A stretch of DNA of 22,782 bases from Kutzneria sp036403095 (GCA_036403095.1 DASWRQ010000205.1:1-22782), one strand, 5' to 3'; positions 6,268 through 14,830 are shown, numbered from the stretch's first letter. Notes: generated by a model from the letters alone, not told the origin. Numbers and translations are program-made.

Positions 6268-6807
6268 GTGATCGTCGATGTGGTGAGCAAGCGGCGCAGA
6301 ACGGCGTTCCCGACGGACGCCGTGGTGGTGGACGTGACCTCGCGCGGGCCGCAGCCTTGGGTCCGGCTGAGCCCGTTCTACCCGCACGGCGGCATCCCGG
6401 TGCCGCTGTCGCCGGGCGAGGTCGGTGCGTCGGTGGAAGGCATCTGGCAGGCGCTGAAGGTCTTTGCCGACAAAGATGTGGACGCGTCGAAGCTGGCCGT
6501 CACGAGGATGACCGGGCTCAAGAGGACGGTTCGCCGGTTCGGGCCGGTGCTGGGGCATCGCAACGGCTTGCGGGGCAGCGGGCTGCTCGACTACGAGGCC
6601 GCGCGGCGGCGGATCTACCTGCCGGCGTACCGCTGGGTGCTGGACAACCGTGTGCAGGACGAGTTGGCGGCGTTGCGGGCGATCGGCGCGGGGAAGCCGT
6701 TGGTGCTGCTGGACTACACCACCAACGGGGACGTGGCGAACCTGACCACGCCGCTGTCGCACGCCGCCCTGGTGGCCCGCTACCTGACGGATCAATGGGA
6801 CGGCTGA
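6268..6807 (+). CDS. Conserved actinobacterial hypothetical protein
   Basis: This 179-residue soluble protein has strongly protein-like sequence and no signal peptide or membrane segment. Visible blocks are VIVDVVSKRRRTAFPTDAVV at the start, VDVTSRGPQPWVRLSPFYPH, VPLSPGEVGASVEGIWQALK, a basic TGLKRTVRRFGPVLGHRNG region, YLPAYRWVLDN and VLLDYTTNGDVANL. The SPFYPHGGIPVP and LDYTTN patterns look like conserved active or binding loops, but I know no function. The GTG at 6268 is preferred because the protein-like sequence begins there; the frame stays open to 6181 without conserved-looking residues. No operon partner is evident: the next gene starts 144 bp downstream. Confidence 0.78.
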   Translation: MIVDVVSKRRRTAFPTDAVVVDVTSRGPQPWVRLSPFYPHGGIPVPLSPGEVGASVEGIWQALKVFADKDVDASKLAVTRMTGLKRTVRRFGPVLGHRNGLRGSGLLDYEAARRRIYLPAYRWVLDNRVQDELAALRAIGAGKPLVLLDYTTNGDVANLTTPLSHAALVARYLTDQWDG

Positions 6808-6951
6808 AGGCTGCTTGCGGCCGCCCGATTCTTCTGACTCTGTTGCGCGGCAACGGCTTCCTGGCATCCTGCGAGTAGCCGTGCAATGCTGTTGATCAGC
6901 GGTTTGCGCATCACCGGACATCGTGGGCCCGGTGGGTGTTGAATCGGTCGC

Positions 6952-7581
6952 ATGGACACACCACCGATCGTCCCCATCGAGGAGTGGCGGCAGGCCCGGG
7001 CCGACCTGCTCGCCGCGGAGAAGGAAGCGACCCGGGCGCTGGACGCGATCGCGGCCCGCAGACGGCGGCTGCCGATGGTCGAGTTCCCCGACACCTACGA
7101 GTTCGACACGCCGTCGGGCCGGAAGTCGTTGCTGGACCTGTTCGACGGCAAGCCGCAGCTGGCGGTGTATCAGTTCATGGACCTCGGTCCCGACGCCTAC
7201 TGTCCGGGCTGCACGTGGTTCACCAACAACGTGCCGACCCCGGCGGTCGGCCTGCTCGCGGACAGCGACGTCAGCTGGGCGACGGTGTCGAACATGCCAC
7301 TGGCACAGATCACCGGGTACTGGGAGAAGATGGGCTGGACCGTGCCGCACGCGTCGTCCCGCGGCACGACGTTCGCCGCGGACACCGACGCGGAGGGCGG
7401 CTTCATGCTCACGGTGTTCCTGCGCGACGGGGACCGGATCTACCGCACGTACAACACCACCCACCGGGGCGTCGACCGGCTGGTGTTCACCAACAGCATC
7501 CTCGATCTGATGCCCTACGGCCGCCAGCAGGACTGGGAGGACTCGCCGCCCGGCTGGCCGCAGCACCCGACCTACGGCTGA
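6952..7581 (+). CDS. DUF899 thioredoxin-like family protein
   Basis: The 209-residue product matches the DUF899 family, distant thioredoxin-fold proteins of unknown function. Typical marks are the N-terminal WRQARADLLAAEKEATRALD helix, LPMVEFPDTYEFDTPSG, LLDLFDGKPQLAVYQFM, and CPGCTWFTNNVP with Cys84 and Cys87 in a CxxC arrangement where thioredoxins have their active site. The C-terminal part has TTHRGVDRLVFTNSILDLMP and YGRQQDWEDSPPGWPQ. Length is slightly below the family's common 230-260. The ATG at 6952 is the only good start in frame. Single gene; a redox role is plausible but unproven. Confidence 0.87.
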   Translation: MDTPPIVPIEEWRQARADLLAAEKEATRALDAIAARRRRLPMVEFPDTYEFDTPSGRKSLLDLFDGKPQLAVYQFMDLGPDAYCPGCTWFTNNVPTPAVGLLADSDVSWATVSNMPLAQITGYWEKMGWTVPHASSRGTTFAADTDAEGGFMLTVFLRDGDRIYRTYNTTHRGVDRLVFTNSILDLMPYGRQQDWEDSPPGWPQHPTYG

Positions 7582-7671
7582 GCACGGCCATGTCCCCGTC
7601 CGGCCGGGCGCTCCGTGGCGGCGGGGTGCGTAGACCCTGAAATCCGTTGGACCCGATGACATGATGGGGAG

Positions 7672-8037
7672 GTGGAGTCCACCCGAGTGGACCGCTGGCT
7701 CTGGGCGGTCCGGCTGACCAAGACCCGTCCGGACGCCGCGGCGGCCTGCCGGGGCGGCCATGTGCGCGTGAACGACAAACCGGCGAAGCCGGCGACCGTG
7801 GTGTCGCCCGGTGACGAGGTGCGCGCCCGGGTCGGCGACCGGACCAAGGTCGTCGAGGTAGTGCGGGTGATCCAGAAGCGGGTCGGCGCCGCGGACGCCG
7901 CGACCTGCTTCATCGACCGCACGCCCCCGCCCACGCCGGACGCCGCCATCCCGGTCGCCCGCCGTGAGCGGGGCTCCGGCCGACCGACCAAGCGGGAGCG
8001 GCGCGTGCTGGACAGGTTCCGGTCCGGCCAGCTCTAG
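7672..8037 (+). CDS. S4-domain RNA-binding protein (Hsp15/HslR-like)
   Basis: This 121-residue protein begins with an S4 RNA-binding domain (RVDRWLWAVRLTKTRPDAAA, then CRGGHVRVNDKPAKPATVVS and PGDEVRARVG). It then has a basic, Pro-rich C-terminal extension ending RGSGRPTKRERRVLDRFRSG. The layout matches Hsp15, which in E. coli binds 50S subunits carrying stalled nascent chains. GTG 7672 gives the usual ESTRVDRWLWAVR N-terminus, although the GGGGAG sequence directly abuts it; GTG 7687 is the alternative. The stop overlaps that of the convergent hydrolase gene in a shared CTAG (8034-8037). Confidence 0.9.
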   Translation: MESTRVDRWLWAVRLTKTRPDAAAACRGGHVRVNDKPAKPATVVSPGDEVRARVGDRTKVVEVVRVIQKRVGAADAATCFIDRTPPPTPDAAIPVARRERGSGRPTKRERRVLDRFRSGQL

Positions 8038-8783
8038 TCCAGGAACTCCACGAGCATCGGCAGGAGGAGCTCGGACCGCAGCGTCACGGTCATGTGCGTG
8101 GTGTTCGGCAGCACCGCCAGGTGTGAGCCGGGGATCAGCCGCTTCATCAGCGCGGCGTGCTCGATGGTCGTGAAGTCGTGGTCGCCCTGCACCAGCAGCG
8201 TCGGCGCGGTGATGCCGGCCAACTGGTCGTCGCTCCAGCCCTTGAGGTCGGCGGCCGAGGCCGACATCGCGGCCATGAACTCGTCGAAGTGCTCCGGGTG
8301 CGGCGACAGCCGCTGGTAGGCCTCCCGGAAGTCGGCGAAGTCCTGCTGCGTCGGCAGCCGGTCGGACGTCGCGTGCCGGGACGGGTCGAGCAGGTCCTCG
8401 TGCATGCCGTCGGGTCGGACGCTCGCGGAGATCGGCACCACCGAGAGCACCCGGTCGGGGTGCCTGACCGCCAGCTCCAGGGCGACTGCCGCACCCATGC
8501 TGTGGCCGAGCACGTGGGCCCGGTCGATGCCGAGGTGGTCCAGCAGCGCCACCACGTCACCCGCCAGCGCGGCCGGGGTGATCGCCCGGTCGATGTCGGC
8601 GGTGCGGCCGTGGCCCTGCAGCTCCACGCCGATCACCTGGTGGTCACGGGCCAGCGTGGGGATCAGGCCGGCGAAGTTCAGGTCGATGGTCAGCATGCCG
8701 CCGTGCAGCAGGACCAGGGGCGTCCCCGCCTCGCCGTGCCGCTCGTAGTACATGTGCAGGCCGTTCACGTCCGCGTAGCCCAT
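8034..8783 (-). CDS. Alpha/beta hydrolase
   Basis: The 249-residue alpha/beta hydrolase has the full triad: nucleophile Ser95 in VLGHSMGAAV, acid Asp203 in VQGDHDF, and His230 in NTTHMT. The oxyanion-hole motif LLHGGM is at 25-30. No signal peptide is present, so it acts in the cytoplasm on an unknown ester, amide or C-C bond substrate. ATG 8783 is supported by GAGAGGA upstream. It is divergent from the DUF4419 gene, with 86 bp between starts, and convergent with the S4 gene. Confidence 0.92.
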   Translation of the reverse strand: MGYADVNGLHMYYERHGEAGTPLVLLHGGMLTIDLNFAGLIPTLARDHQVIGVELQGHGRTADIDRAITPAALAGDVVALLDHLGIDRAHVLGHSMGAAVALELAVRHPDRVLSVVPISASVRPDGMHEDLLDPSRHATSDRLPTQQDFADFREAYQRLSPHPEHFDEFMAAMSASAADLKGWSDDQLAGITAPTLLVQGDHDFTTIEHAALMKRLIPGSHLAVLPNTTHMTVTLRSELLLPMLVEFLD

Positions 8784-8869
8784 GACAGTTTCCTCTCAGC
8801 ACAACCCCTGTGGTCACCAGTGCGTCGAATGGAGGTTCACCAGGATCGACACGTCCCTAGAGTTTTTTC

Positions 8870-10378
8870 GTGACGAGTTTTCGCGTTGACGACGTCCGTA
8901 CCGCGATCGAGCCCCTGCCCACCCGGCCGCTGGCCGAAGTCCAGGCCGAGCTGCTCGGCGAGGTGCTGGCCCTCGGCGGTGACCCCGACACGCCCGTGAT
9001 CGAGCCGAACGCGGTGCACCCGCTGCTGGCCGCGGTCTCCCGGGCGTTCGTCGACCACCGGCCGCTGGTGCTGTCGCCGGACGCCGTGTGGCTGACCATC
9101 GCCCAGGGCGCGGCGCAACACATCCGGCTCCACGCGGAGGAGCTGCGGCCGAGGCTGGCCGGGCATCAGGGCCGCGAGGCACTGGTGCTGGAGGTGTTCG
9201 AGCCGCCGTCCGATGCGGACGCGTGGCGTCAGGTGATCGAGCAGTTCGGAAAGGAGGTGGTGAGCAGGGCAGCAGGCGCGGACCTGTTCGAGTGTGACTT
9301 CACCACCAGCACGGAGGTCGAGCGGACGGCCAGCCGAGTGATCATGCTCGACGGCTACTCGCCGTACTTCTCCTACTGGGTGACGGCGGTCTGCGGCATC
9401 CCGCGGATCACGCTCACCGGCACGGTCGAGGACTGGCAGAAGATCCGGTCGCGGGTTGACCGGCTGCCCGAGTTCGGGCTGGAGAAGTGGGCCCGGTCGC
9501 TGGCGCCGATCGCCGACGAGTTCGTCCGGGCCGCGGGCGGCGAGCCGAACCTGTGGTTCTGGCAGCGCATCTACAACCCGGCCGACGCCTACGGTGGCGA
9601 AGTGATCACGGGGTGGGCCGCGCGGTTCTACCCGTACCTCAGGATGCGAGGTGTCAGCGACCAGCCGAACCCGCTGTTGGACCTGCCGATCGGTGAACCT
9701 CGGAACGTCACGCGCAATGAGCGCGGCGGCGTCGAGTGCCCGTCGATCCGCACCGATCAGGTGCCGGCCACGCTGTCCCACGCGGTGGTGCGGATCAACA
9801 ACCGGGTCACCGGCGTGAACACGGCTGTGGCGTTGCACGCCGGGCTGGTCGGAGTCGCCCAGGACCGGAACTGGCAGCTGAAGCCGATCGCCGGGTGGCA
9901 CGTCACCGCGGCGGCGCCGCAGATCGGGACGGTGTTGGACCGGATCGTCGGCGACCACGAGACGACTCCGCCGGTGGAGGTGTTCCAGTGGGCCGCGCCG
10001 GCCGAGCTCATCGAGTTGTATGAGCGAATCGGCTCGGCGACTGCCACCGACGGCCGGTGGCGGATCGTGCCGTTCGAGGAACGGCGCAGGATGCCAGGTG
10101 GCGGGGATCAGCGGGCGCTGCAGGGGATCGTGGAGCTGGTCGACGGACGGACCATCGCCATGGCCAACGGCTACACCGAGTTCGACTGGGTGCTGTGCCG
10201 CTTCGAGCCGGACGACAGTGCCGACCGGGACAGCCGCTGGAAACTCGCTGGGCGCCGGGCCGATGTGCCGGTCCTGGGCACGTCGCTGGCAATGGTGCTG
10301 GACGTCGTCCTCGACGGGGACGACCTTGAGCGATTGGAGGTGGGGCGGCTGAGTGACCTGGAATCAGGGGGTCTTTAG
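8870..10378 (+). CDS. DUF4419 protein with an additional C-terminal region
   Basis: This 502-residue protein is recognisable as DUF4419 from HPLLAAVSRAFVDHRPLVLS (about 50-69), PDAVWLTIAQGAAQHIRLHA and the later WVTAVCGIPRITLTGTVEDW and FWQRIYNPADAYGGEVITGW blocks. Function of the family is unknown. After about residue 375 a separate region begins (ELIELYERIGSATATDGRWR ... ANGYTEFDWVLCRFEPDD ... VLGTSLAMVLDVVLDGDDLE), which has the size and general feel of a SUKH/SMI1-KNR4-like module; that is a weak inference. No signal peptide or membrane segment. GTG 8870 lacks a clear ribosome site. The last 15 bp overlap the convergent acetyltransferase gene. Confidence 0.85.
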   Translation: MTSFRVDDVRTAIEPLPTRPLAEVQAELLGEVLALGGDPDTPVIEPNAVHPLLAAVSRAFVDHRPLVLSPDAVWLTIAQGAAQHIRLHAEELRPRLAGHQGREALVLEVFEPPSDADAWRQVIEQFGKEVVSRAAGADLFECDFTTSTEVERTASRVIMLDGYSPYFSYWVTAVCGIPRITLTGTVEDWQKIRSRVDRLPEFGLEKWARSLAPIADEFVRAAGGEPNLWFWQRIYNPADAYGGEVITGWAARFYPYLRMRGVSDQPNPLLDLPIGEPRNVTRNERGGVECPSIRTDQVPATLSHAVVRINNRVTGVNTAVALHAGLVGVAQDRNWQLKPIAGWHVTAAAPQIGTVLDRIVGDHETTPPVEVFQWAAPAELIELYERIGSATATDGRWRIVPFEERRRMPGGGDQRALQGIVELVDGRTIAMANGYTEFDWVLCRFEPDDSADRDSRWKLAGRRADVPVLGTSLAMVLDVVLDGDDLERLEVGRLSDLESGGL

Positions 10379-11206
10379 CAGCAGGGCGCGGGTGTAGAGG
10401 AGGTCGAAGCCGCGGCGTTGCAGGTTCTGCTGGGACTTGGTGCCGGGGCCGGTGGTGACGGTGGCGAGGTCGCAGCCGGCGGCCTTGGCCTCGGACAGGC
10501 GGGCGGCGATCAGCGCGCTCTGCACGCCGCGGCGGCGATACGGGGCGCTGGTGGCGGTGCCGGCGAAGTGGGCGACGCCGTCGGCGATGCGCATGCTGCT
10601 TGTGCCGACCGCGACACCGTCGATCAGGGCGAGGTAGCGCTGGGCGCCGGCGGCTTCCATGTCGCGAATGGCGTTGCCGAGGGCTTCGCGGGGGAACTCC
10701 TCGGCCGCGGCTGCGCCCTCGGTGTCGGGGGCGAGCAGGGCGTCGATCAGGATGTCCAGGGCGGTGTCGGACTCGTCCTCGCGGCAGCGCCGGATCTCGA
10801 TGCCGGTGGGCGGCGCGGTCACGGCCAGCTCGGCCAGGGCGAGGCCGAGCACGTGCTCGTAGCCGGCCAGGCGGTAGCCGCGCTCGGTGAGGAACTCGCC
10901 GACGGCCGGGTCGGCCAGGTTGGACAGCTCGACCTGGACCGGGGCGTCGAGGCCGTGGAAGGCCTTCTCGACCTGGGCCAGTTCGTCCGTGGTGGGCACG
11001 CCGGCGAAGCCGAGGCCGGCGACCTTGTTGAGCGGGGAGCCAGGTTCGTGGAAGGTGGCGGCGCCGCCGGCGATCTCGCGGGCGAAGGCGACCTGGTCGC
11101 CGCGGGCGCTGGCGACCTCGATGGCCATGGCTATGAAGTGGGCGTCGACGCGTTCGATGCGCTCGGCCAGGTCTGTGCCGCAGAACAACGGTGTCCGGAT
11201 CGTCAT
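10364..11206 (-). CDS. GNAT-family N-acetyltransferase
   Basis: This 280-residue protein carries a C-terminal GNAT domain (about 136-277): GIEIRRCREDE starts it, and the acetyl-CoA motif A is TATSAPYRRRGVQSALIAAR (218-237, with RRRGVQSA as the pyrophosphate loop), followed by SQQNLQRRGFDLLYTR. The first 130 residues (FCGTDLAERIERVDAHFIAM ... YRLAGYEHVLGLAL) look like a degenerate first GNAT half, as in other tandem proteins. The substrate is unknown. ATG 11206 is fixed by GGAG nine bases upstream; the open frame extends further but without protein-like sequence. Confidence 0.9.
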   Translation of the reverse strand: MTIRTPLFCGTDLAERIERVDAHFIAMAIEVASARGDQVAFAREIAGGAATFHEPGSPLNKVAGLGFAGVPTTDELAQVEKAFHGLDAPVQVELSNLADPAVGEFLTERGYRLAGYEHVLGLALAELAVTAPPTGIEIRRCREDESDTALDILIDALLAPDTEGAAAAEEFPREALGNAIRDMEAAGAQRYLALIDGVAVGTSSMRIADGVAHFAGTATSAPYRRRGVQSALIAARLSEAKAAGCDLATVTTGPGTKSQQNLQRRGFDLLYTRALLLKTP

Positions 11207-11273
11207 GGTGGCTCCAGTTTCCTGACCGGCGCGCCGGCGCGGCAACCGGATTTCGTGTGGGAGTCTGCTGCAC

Positions 11274-12407
11274 GTGCGAGTGGCCGTCGTTGCCGGACCG
11301 GATGCCGGCCACGTGTTTCCCGCGGTCGCGCTGTGCCTGCGGTTCGCGGCGGCCGGCGACGAGCCGGTCCTGCTCACGGCCGACGGCTGGCGCGACGCGG
11401 CCGTGGCGGCCGGCGTCGAGGCACCGCCGCTGGAATGGCTGGCGCTGCGGGCCGAGGCCGACGTCGGGCAGTGGCTGTACGAACGAGCGGCGGAGTTGGC
11501 GCAGGAACTGGTGCCGGCGCTCAAGGAGCTCCGGCCCGACCTGGTCGTGTCGGACGTGCTGGCCAACTGCGGCGGCCTGGCGGCCGAGCTGTCCGGTCTG
11601 CCGTGGGTCGAGTTGTCGCCGCATCCGCTCTATCTGCCGTCCCGTGGACTGCCGCCGATCGGCAGCGGGCTTGCCCGTGGGATCGGCGTTCGTGGTCGGC
11701 TGCGAGACGCCGTGCTGCGAAGATTCACTGCCCGCTCGTTGCGCCAAGGGCAGCGACAACGGGTTGTCGCTCGTACGGGAATTGGTTTGCCGGCAAGGGA
11801 TCCCGGCCCCGTGGCGCGGTTGGTCGCCACCCTGCCGGCGCTGGAGGTGCCCCGGCCGGACTGGCCGTGCGAGGCACACGTCGTCGGGCCGCTGCTCTGG
11901 GATCCGGTGCCGGTCGGGCTCACCCCGCCGCCGGGCGCCGGGCCGTTGGTGATGGTCGCGCCGTCCACCGCGACGAGCGGGGCCGCCGACATGGTGTCCA
12001 CAACCCTTGCCGCGCTCGACGGTCTCGATGTCAGGGCGGCGATCTCCACGTTCCGGCCGCCAGATGGCCTGCCGCCCTGGGCCCGCGCCGGTGCCGGTGG
12101 CCAGGACGACCTGCTCCGGCAGGCGTCCGTGGTGATCTGCGGGGCCGGGCATGGCTTGCTGGCCAAGGCTTTGTTGGCCGGCGTGCCGGTCGTCGCCGTG
12201 CCCGGCGGCGGCGACCAGTGGGAGCTCGCCAACCGCGCCGCCAGGCAGGGCAGCGCGGTGATCGTCCGACCGCCGGACGTAGCAGCCGTGCGCGCCGCGG
12301 TGCTGAAAGTGTTGGCAGAACCCAGTTTTGCCGCCGCGGCCACCGCGGCCGGTAAGACCGTCGCCGATGTGGAAGATCCGGTCGCGGTGTGCCGAGCCGT
12401 GCTCTAA
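11274..12407 (+). CDS. GT-B glycosyltransferase (GT1/MGT-like)
   Basis: The 377-residue protein resembles the glycosyltransferases that move a sugar from a nucleotide donor onto lipids or small molecules. The N-terminal Rossmann domain starts RVAVVAGPDAGHVFPAVALC, with PDLVVSDVLANCGGLAAELS at about 84-103. The donor-binding C-terminal block is VVICGAGHGLLAKALLAGVP followed by VVAVPGGGDQWELANRAARQ, with the DQ pair typical for contacting the sugar. The linker is short compared with macrolide transferases of about 400 residues. The GTG at 11274 begins the conserved beta-strand directly. It is divergent from the acetyltransferase gene (67 bp gap) and is followed after 10 bp by the next gene, suggesting co-transcription. 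The acceptor is unknown. Confidence 0.88.
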   Translation: MRVAVVAGPDAGHVFPAVALCLRFAAAGDEPVLLTADGWRDAAVAAGVEAPPLEWLALRAEADVGQWLYERAAELAQELVPALKELRPDLVVSDVLANCGGLAAELSGLPWVELSPHPLYLPSRGLPPIGSGLARGIGVRGRLRDAVLRRFTARSLRQGQRQRVVARTGIGLPARDPGPVARLVATLPALEVPRPDWPCEAHVVGPLLWDPVPVGLTPPPGAGPLVMVAPSTATSGAADMVSTTLAALDGLDVRAAISTFRPPDGLPPWARAGAGGQDDLLRQASVVICGAGHGLLAKALLAGVPVVAVPGGGDQWELANRAARQGSAVIVRPPDVAAVRAAVLKVLAEPSFAAAATAAGKTVADVEDPVAVCRAVL

Positions 12408-12417
12408 GCTCCCCTGC

Positions 12418-12843
12418 GTGGCTGTCCCGACATTGATTCCCATTGCCCACGAGGCTTATCGCACGGAGACGATCGGCCGCTATCGCGACGGCCAGTTCTT
12501 CGCCAAGATCCTCAAGGCCGGTCGGCCCAACGGCTGGTACGTGTACCTGCATCTGTTCGACCACGACGGGAACTACGTCTCCTCGGACATCACGGTGGTC
12601 GGCGAGGCGGATGTGCTCCGTGGCGAGATGGAGGAGCGGGCAGAGCGGAAGCTTGCGGAGCTGGTGACGGGGCTGCCGGAGCGAGAGTTCGGTGACATCG
12701 CGATCCGACTGTTCGAGGTCGATCACGACGGCGTGCGGTTCGCTCTGGTCGACGAGTCCGAGCCGGAACGGGGCGACTGGGTCGAGCTCTATCCCGAGCG
12801 GTACGGGTTCCATGAGCCGTGGGACGGCCTGTTCGACACGTGA
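12418..12843 (+). CDS. Conserved hypothetical protein
   Basis: This 141-residue acidic, soluble protein has clear conservation-like blocks: PIAHEAYRTETIGRYRDGQF, then WYVYLHLFDHDGNYVSSDIT, LVTGLPEREFGDIAIRLFEV, DGVRFALVDESEPERGDWVE and the end YGFHEPWDGLFDT. GTG 12418 starts the protein-like sequence, ten bases after the glycosyltransferase stop. I recall similar actinobacterial proteins carrying the label HycA (formate hydrogenlyase regulator), but nothing in the sequence or neighbourhood supports that role. The acetamidase gene starts 17 bp downstream, so the three form a probable transcription unit. Confidence 0.78.
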   Translation: MAVPTLIPIAHEAYRTETIGRYRDGQFFAKILKAGRPNGWYVYLHLFDHDGNYVSSDITVVGEADVLRGEMEERAERKLAELVTGLPEREFGDIAIRLFEVDHDGVRFALVDESEPERGDWVELYPERYGFHEPWDGLFDT

Positions 12844-12860
12844 GCGGGCAGGATGGCTTG

Positions 12861-13766
12861 GTGACCGAACACCGACTTGATCCCGATACCGACACCGTCA
12901 CCGATGTCTTCGACCGCGACCGGCCGCCGGTGCTGACCGTGGATCCGGGCGACACGCTGATCGTCCGCAGTCTCAACGCGCACGGCTACGTGGGCGAGGA
13001 CCGGCACAGCGCCAAGCTGATCCCGGAGCGTCGGGGGCACTGCCTGACGGGACCGATCGCGGTGCGCGGGGCGGAACCGGGGATGATGCTGGCGGTCCGC
13101 CTGGAGTCGCTCCAACCGGACGACTGGGGCTTCACGGCGGCCGGGGCGGACACCCCGCTGAACCGACGGCTGAACGCGGTGTCGGACGAGCGCGTGTGGC
13201 TGCATTGGGACATCGCGGACGGGAAAGCGGTCAGCGATCGGGGGCCGTCGGTGCGGCTGGCGCCGTTCCTCGGCGTGATCGGCCTGCCGCCGGCCGAGTC
13301 GGGGGAGCACTCGACGATCCCGCCCCGCCCGTGCGGCGGCAACATCGACTGCCGGGAGCTGGTGGCGGGCTCGACGCTGTACCTGCCGGTCACGGTGCCG
13401 GAAGCGTTGCTGTGCCTGGGCGACGGCCATGGGGCGCAGGGCGATGGGGAAGTGTGCGGCACGGCGGTGGAGTGCGGCATGACCACGCGCCTCGTGCTGG
13501 AGCTCGTGACGGATCCACCAATCCGGACGGCCCACGCGACGACCCCTGCGGGCCGGGTGACCTTCGGTTTCGACGCGGACCTGAACGAGGCGTCGGCGCA
13601 GGCGCTGTCGGCGATGCTGGACTGGATGGAGGTGCGCTACGAGGTCGACCGGACCACGGCCCTTGCACTGGCCAGCCCGGCGGTCGACCTCCGCGTCACG
13701 CAGATCGTCAACGAGACCTGGGGCGTGCACGCGGTGTTGGCCGACGACGGGCTTCTCGCCGGCTGA
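12861..13766 (+). CDS. Acetamidase/formamidase family protein
   Basis: The 301-residue enzyme belongs to the acetamidase/formamidase (FmdA/AmdA) family, metal-dependent hydrolases releasing ammonia from short amides. Diagnostic stretches are LTGPIAVRGAEPGMMLAVRL, LAPFLGVIGLPPAESG, then STIPPRPCGGNIDCRELVAG, LYLPVTVPEALLCLGDGHGA and QGDGEVCGTAVE. The GGNID and GDGHGAQGDGEV blocks hold the likely metal and active-site residues. Length is normal for the family. The GTG at 12861 gives the usual N-terminus; an in-frame extension to 12819 reads back over the preceding gene and looks unrelated. Last gene of the unit; probably an amide scavenging enzyme. Confidence 0.92.
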   Translation: MTEHRLDPDTDTVTDVFDRDRPPVLTVDPGDTLIVRSLNAHGYVGEDRHSAKLIPERRGHCLTGPIAVRGAEPGMMLAVRLESLQPDDWGFTAAGADTPLNRRLNAVSDERVWLHWDIADGKAVSDRGPSVRLAPFLGVIGLPPAESGEHSTIPPRPCGGNIDCRELVAGSTLYLPVTVPEALLCLGDGHGAQGDGEVCGTAVECGMTTRLVLELVTDPPIRTAHATTPAGRVTFGFDADLNEASAQALSAMLDWMEVRYEVDRTTALALASPAVDLRVTQIVNETWGVHAVLADDGLLAG

Positions 13767-13898
13767 CCGGACAACTGTGGCGGTGTGCTGACCGGCGCGT
13801 GAACGCTACTGGCGGGCCTACCGGAGTCACGCGTGAGCTGCTACTCGTAGTGATCGCCTTGCCTCTCGTCCGCTATGCCTTCGAAGACGGAGACATCC

Positions 13899-14687
13899 AT
13901 GCGTCGTCTGGCCCTGCTGCTCGTCCCTGTGATCGCGATCCTGTTGCCGGCCACGGCCGCCGCCGCGCCGGCGGCGGCCGGCAAATATGTGGCGCTCGGC
14001 GATTCCTACGCCGTAGGCGTCGGCACCTACACCTACGACGACCCGAACGACGCGTGCCGCCGGGGGCCGCTGGCCTACAGCCGGCTCTGGGCGTCCGCGC
14101 ACCCGTCCACCACCTACGTGGAGGCGTCCTGCTCCGGGGCGGAGGTGGCCGACGTCGTCAACCAGAGCGCGGCCCTGACGCCGGACACCTCGCTGGTCAC
14201 CGTGCAGGTGGGCGGCAACGACGTGGGCTTCGTCAGCACGTTGGAGACCTGCATCCTCAACCTGCCCGACTCAACCTGTGTCAACGCCGTCAACACGGCC
14301 ATCAGCACGGGCCGCTCGGTGCTGCCGGGCGGGCTGGCCAACCTGTACGCCGGCATCCGGGCCAAGGCCCCGTCGGCGCAGGTCGTGGTGATGGGCTACC
14401 CGCGGATGTACAAGGTCGGCGGCAACTGCGTCTTCGGGCTCAGCGACACCAAGCGCACGGCCCTGAACAACGCCGCCGACGTGCTGGACGGCCTCATCCA
14501 GGCGGCAGCGGCCAACGCCGGCTTCACGTTCGTTGACGCCCGCACGGTGTTCGCCGGCCACGAGATCTGTGCCGGCAACTCGGTGTGGATGACCAGCCTC
14601 CAGTGGGACAAGCTCAACGAGTCCTATCACCCGAACGCCAACGGCCACCAGGGCTATTTCGGCGCGCTGAAGGCGGTCACCGGCTGA
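13899..14687 (+). CDS. Secreted SGNH/GDSL-type esterase or lipase
   Basis: This 262-residue protein has a Sec signal peptide (MRRLALLLVPVIAILLPATA, cleavage around AAAAPA at 20-25) and the SGNH hydrolase blocks: GDSYAVGVG with Ser36, VQVGGNDVGF with Asn107, and SYHPNANGH with His244. Six or more cysteines in the mature part suit an extracellular, disulfide-stabilised esterase like the Streptomyces SGNH lipases. It would hydrolyse esters of fatty acids or related substrates outside the cell. ATG 13899 is supported by GGAG ten bases upstream. Single gene with its own strong hairpin behind it. Confidence 0.93.
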   Translation: MRRLALLLVPVIAILLPATAAAAPAAAGKYVALGDSYAVGVGTYTYDDPNDACRRGPLAYSRLWASAHPSTTYVEASCSGAEVADVVNQSAALTPDTSLVTVQVGGNDVGFVSTLETCILNLPDSTCVNAVNTAISTGRSVLPGGLANLYAGIRAKAPSAQVVVMGYPRMYKVGGNCVFGLSDTKRTALNNAADVLDGLIQAAAANAGFTFVDARTVFAGHEICAGNSVWMTSLQWDKLNESYHPNANGHQGYFGALKAVTG

Positions 14688-14695
14688 TCTGCTTG

Positions 14696-14725
14696 CGGTG
14701 GAGGGCAGTTCGCTGCCCTCCACCG
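14696..14725 (+). terminator. Intrinsic terminator-like hairpin behind the SGNH gene
   Basis: A perfect 13-bp stem (CGGTGGAGGGCAG and its complement) around a TTCG tetraloop starts eight bases after the stop codon. No T-run follows, as is common for actinobacterial hairpin terminators. Being symmetrical, it may also stop transcripts arriving from the minus-strand ATPase gene. Confidence 0.82.
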
Positions 14726-14728
14726 TCC

Positions 14729-14830
14729 CAAAGTGACAGTCAACCCGAGTGCGGCGATGAGCGCCATGCCGTAACCGTCGACGGCCCACAGGACGAGCAG
14801 CGTGCCGAGTCGGCTGCCGACAGCGCCGCT
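14729..14830 (-). pseudogene. Possible remnant of a membrane transporter C-terminus
   Basis: Directly behind the ATPase stop, in the same frame, the minus strand reads SGAVGSRLGTLLVLWAVDGY followed by GMALIAALGLTVTLG. This has the look of the last transmembrane helix of an MFS-type transporter. There is no start, no upstream part, and the frame then runs into the terminator hairpin. It may be a leftover of a deleted gene; a chance hydrophobic frame is the alternative. Confidence 0.25.

Noticed and set aside
6840..6853. Small GTTGC/GCAAC hairpin between the hypothetical and DUF899 genes
   Set aside because: Only a five-base stem; expected by chance in this composition.
5392..7761. A 789-codon minus-strand open frame
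   Set aside because: Only its last 75 codons (the XRE regulator) are protein-like; the rest is antisense to the hypothetical and DUF899 genes and crosses the membrane-protein gene in another frame.
10008..12443. An 811-codon minus-strand open frame across the acetyltransferase and glycosyltransferase genes
   Set aside because: Low-complexity Arg/Pro/His-rich translation typical of GC-rich shadow frames; true genes occupy other frames here.
11274..13766. Natural-product cluster suggested by glycosyltransferase and tailoring-like genes
   Set aside because: No polyketide synthase, peptide synthetase, terpene or sugar-nucleotide genes nearby; a lone glycosyltransferase is not enough.
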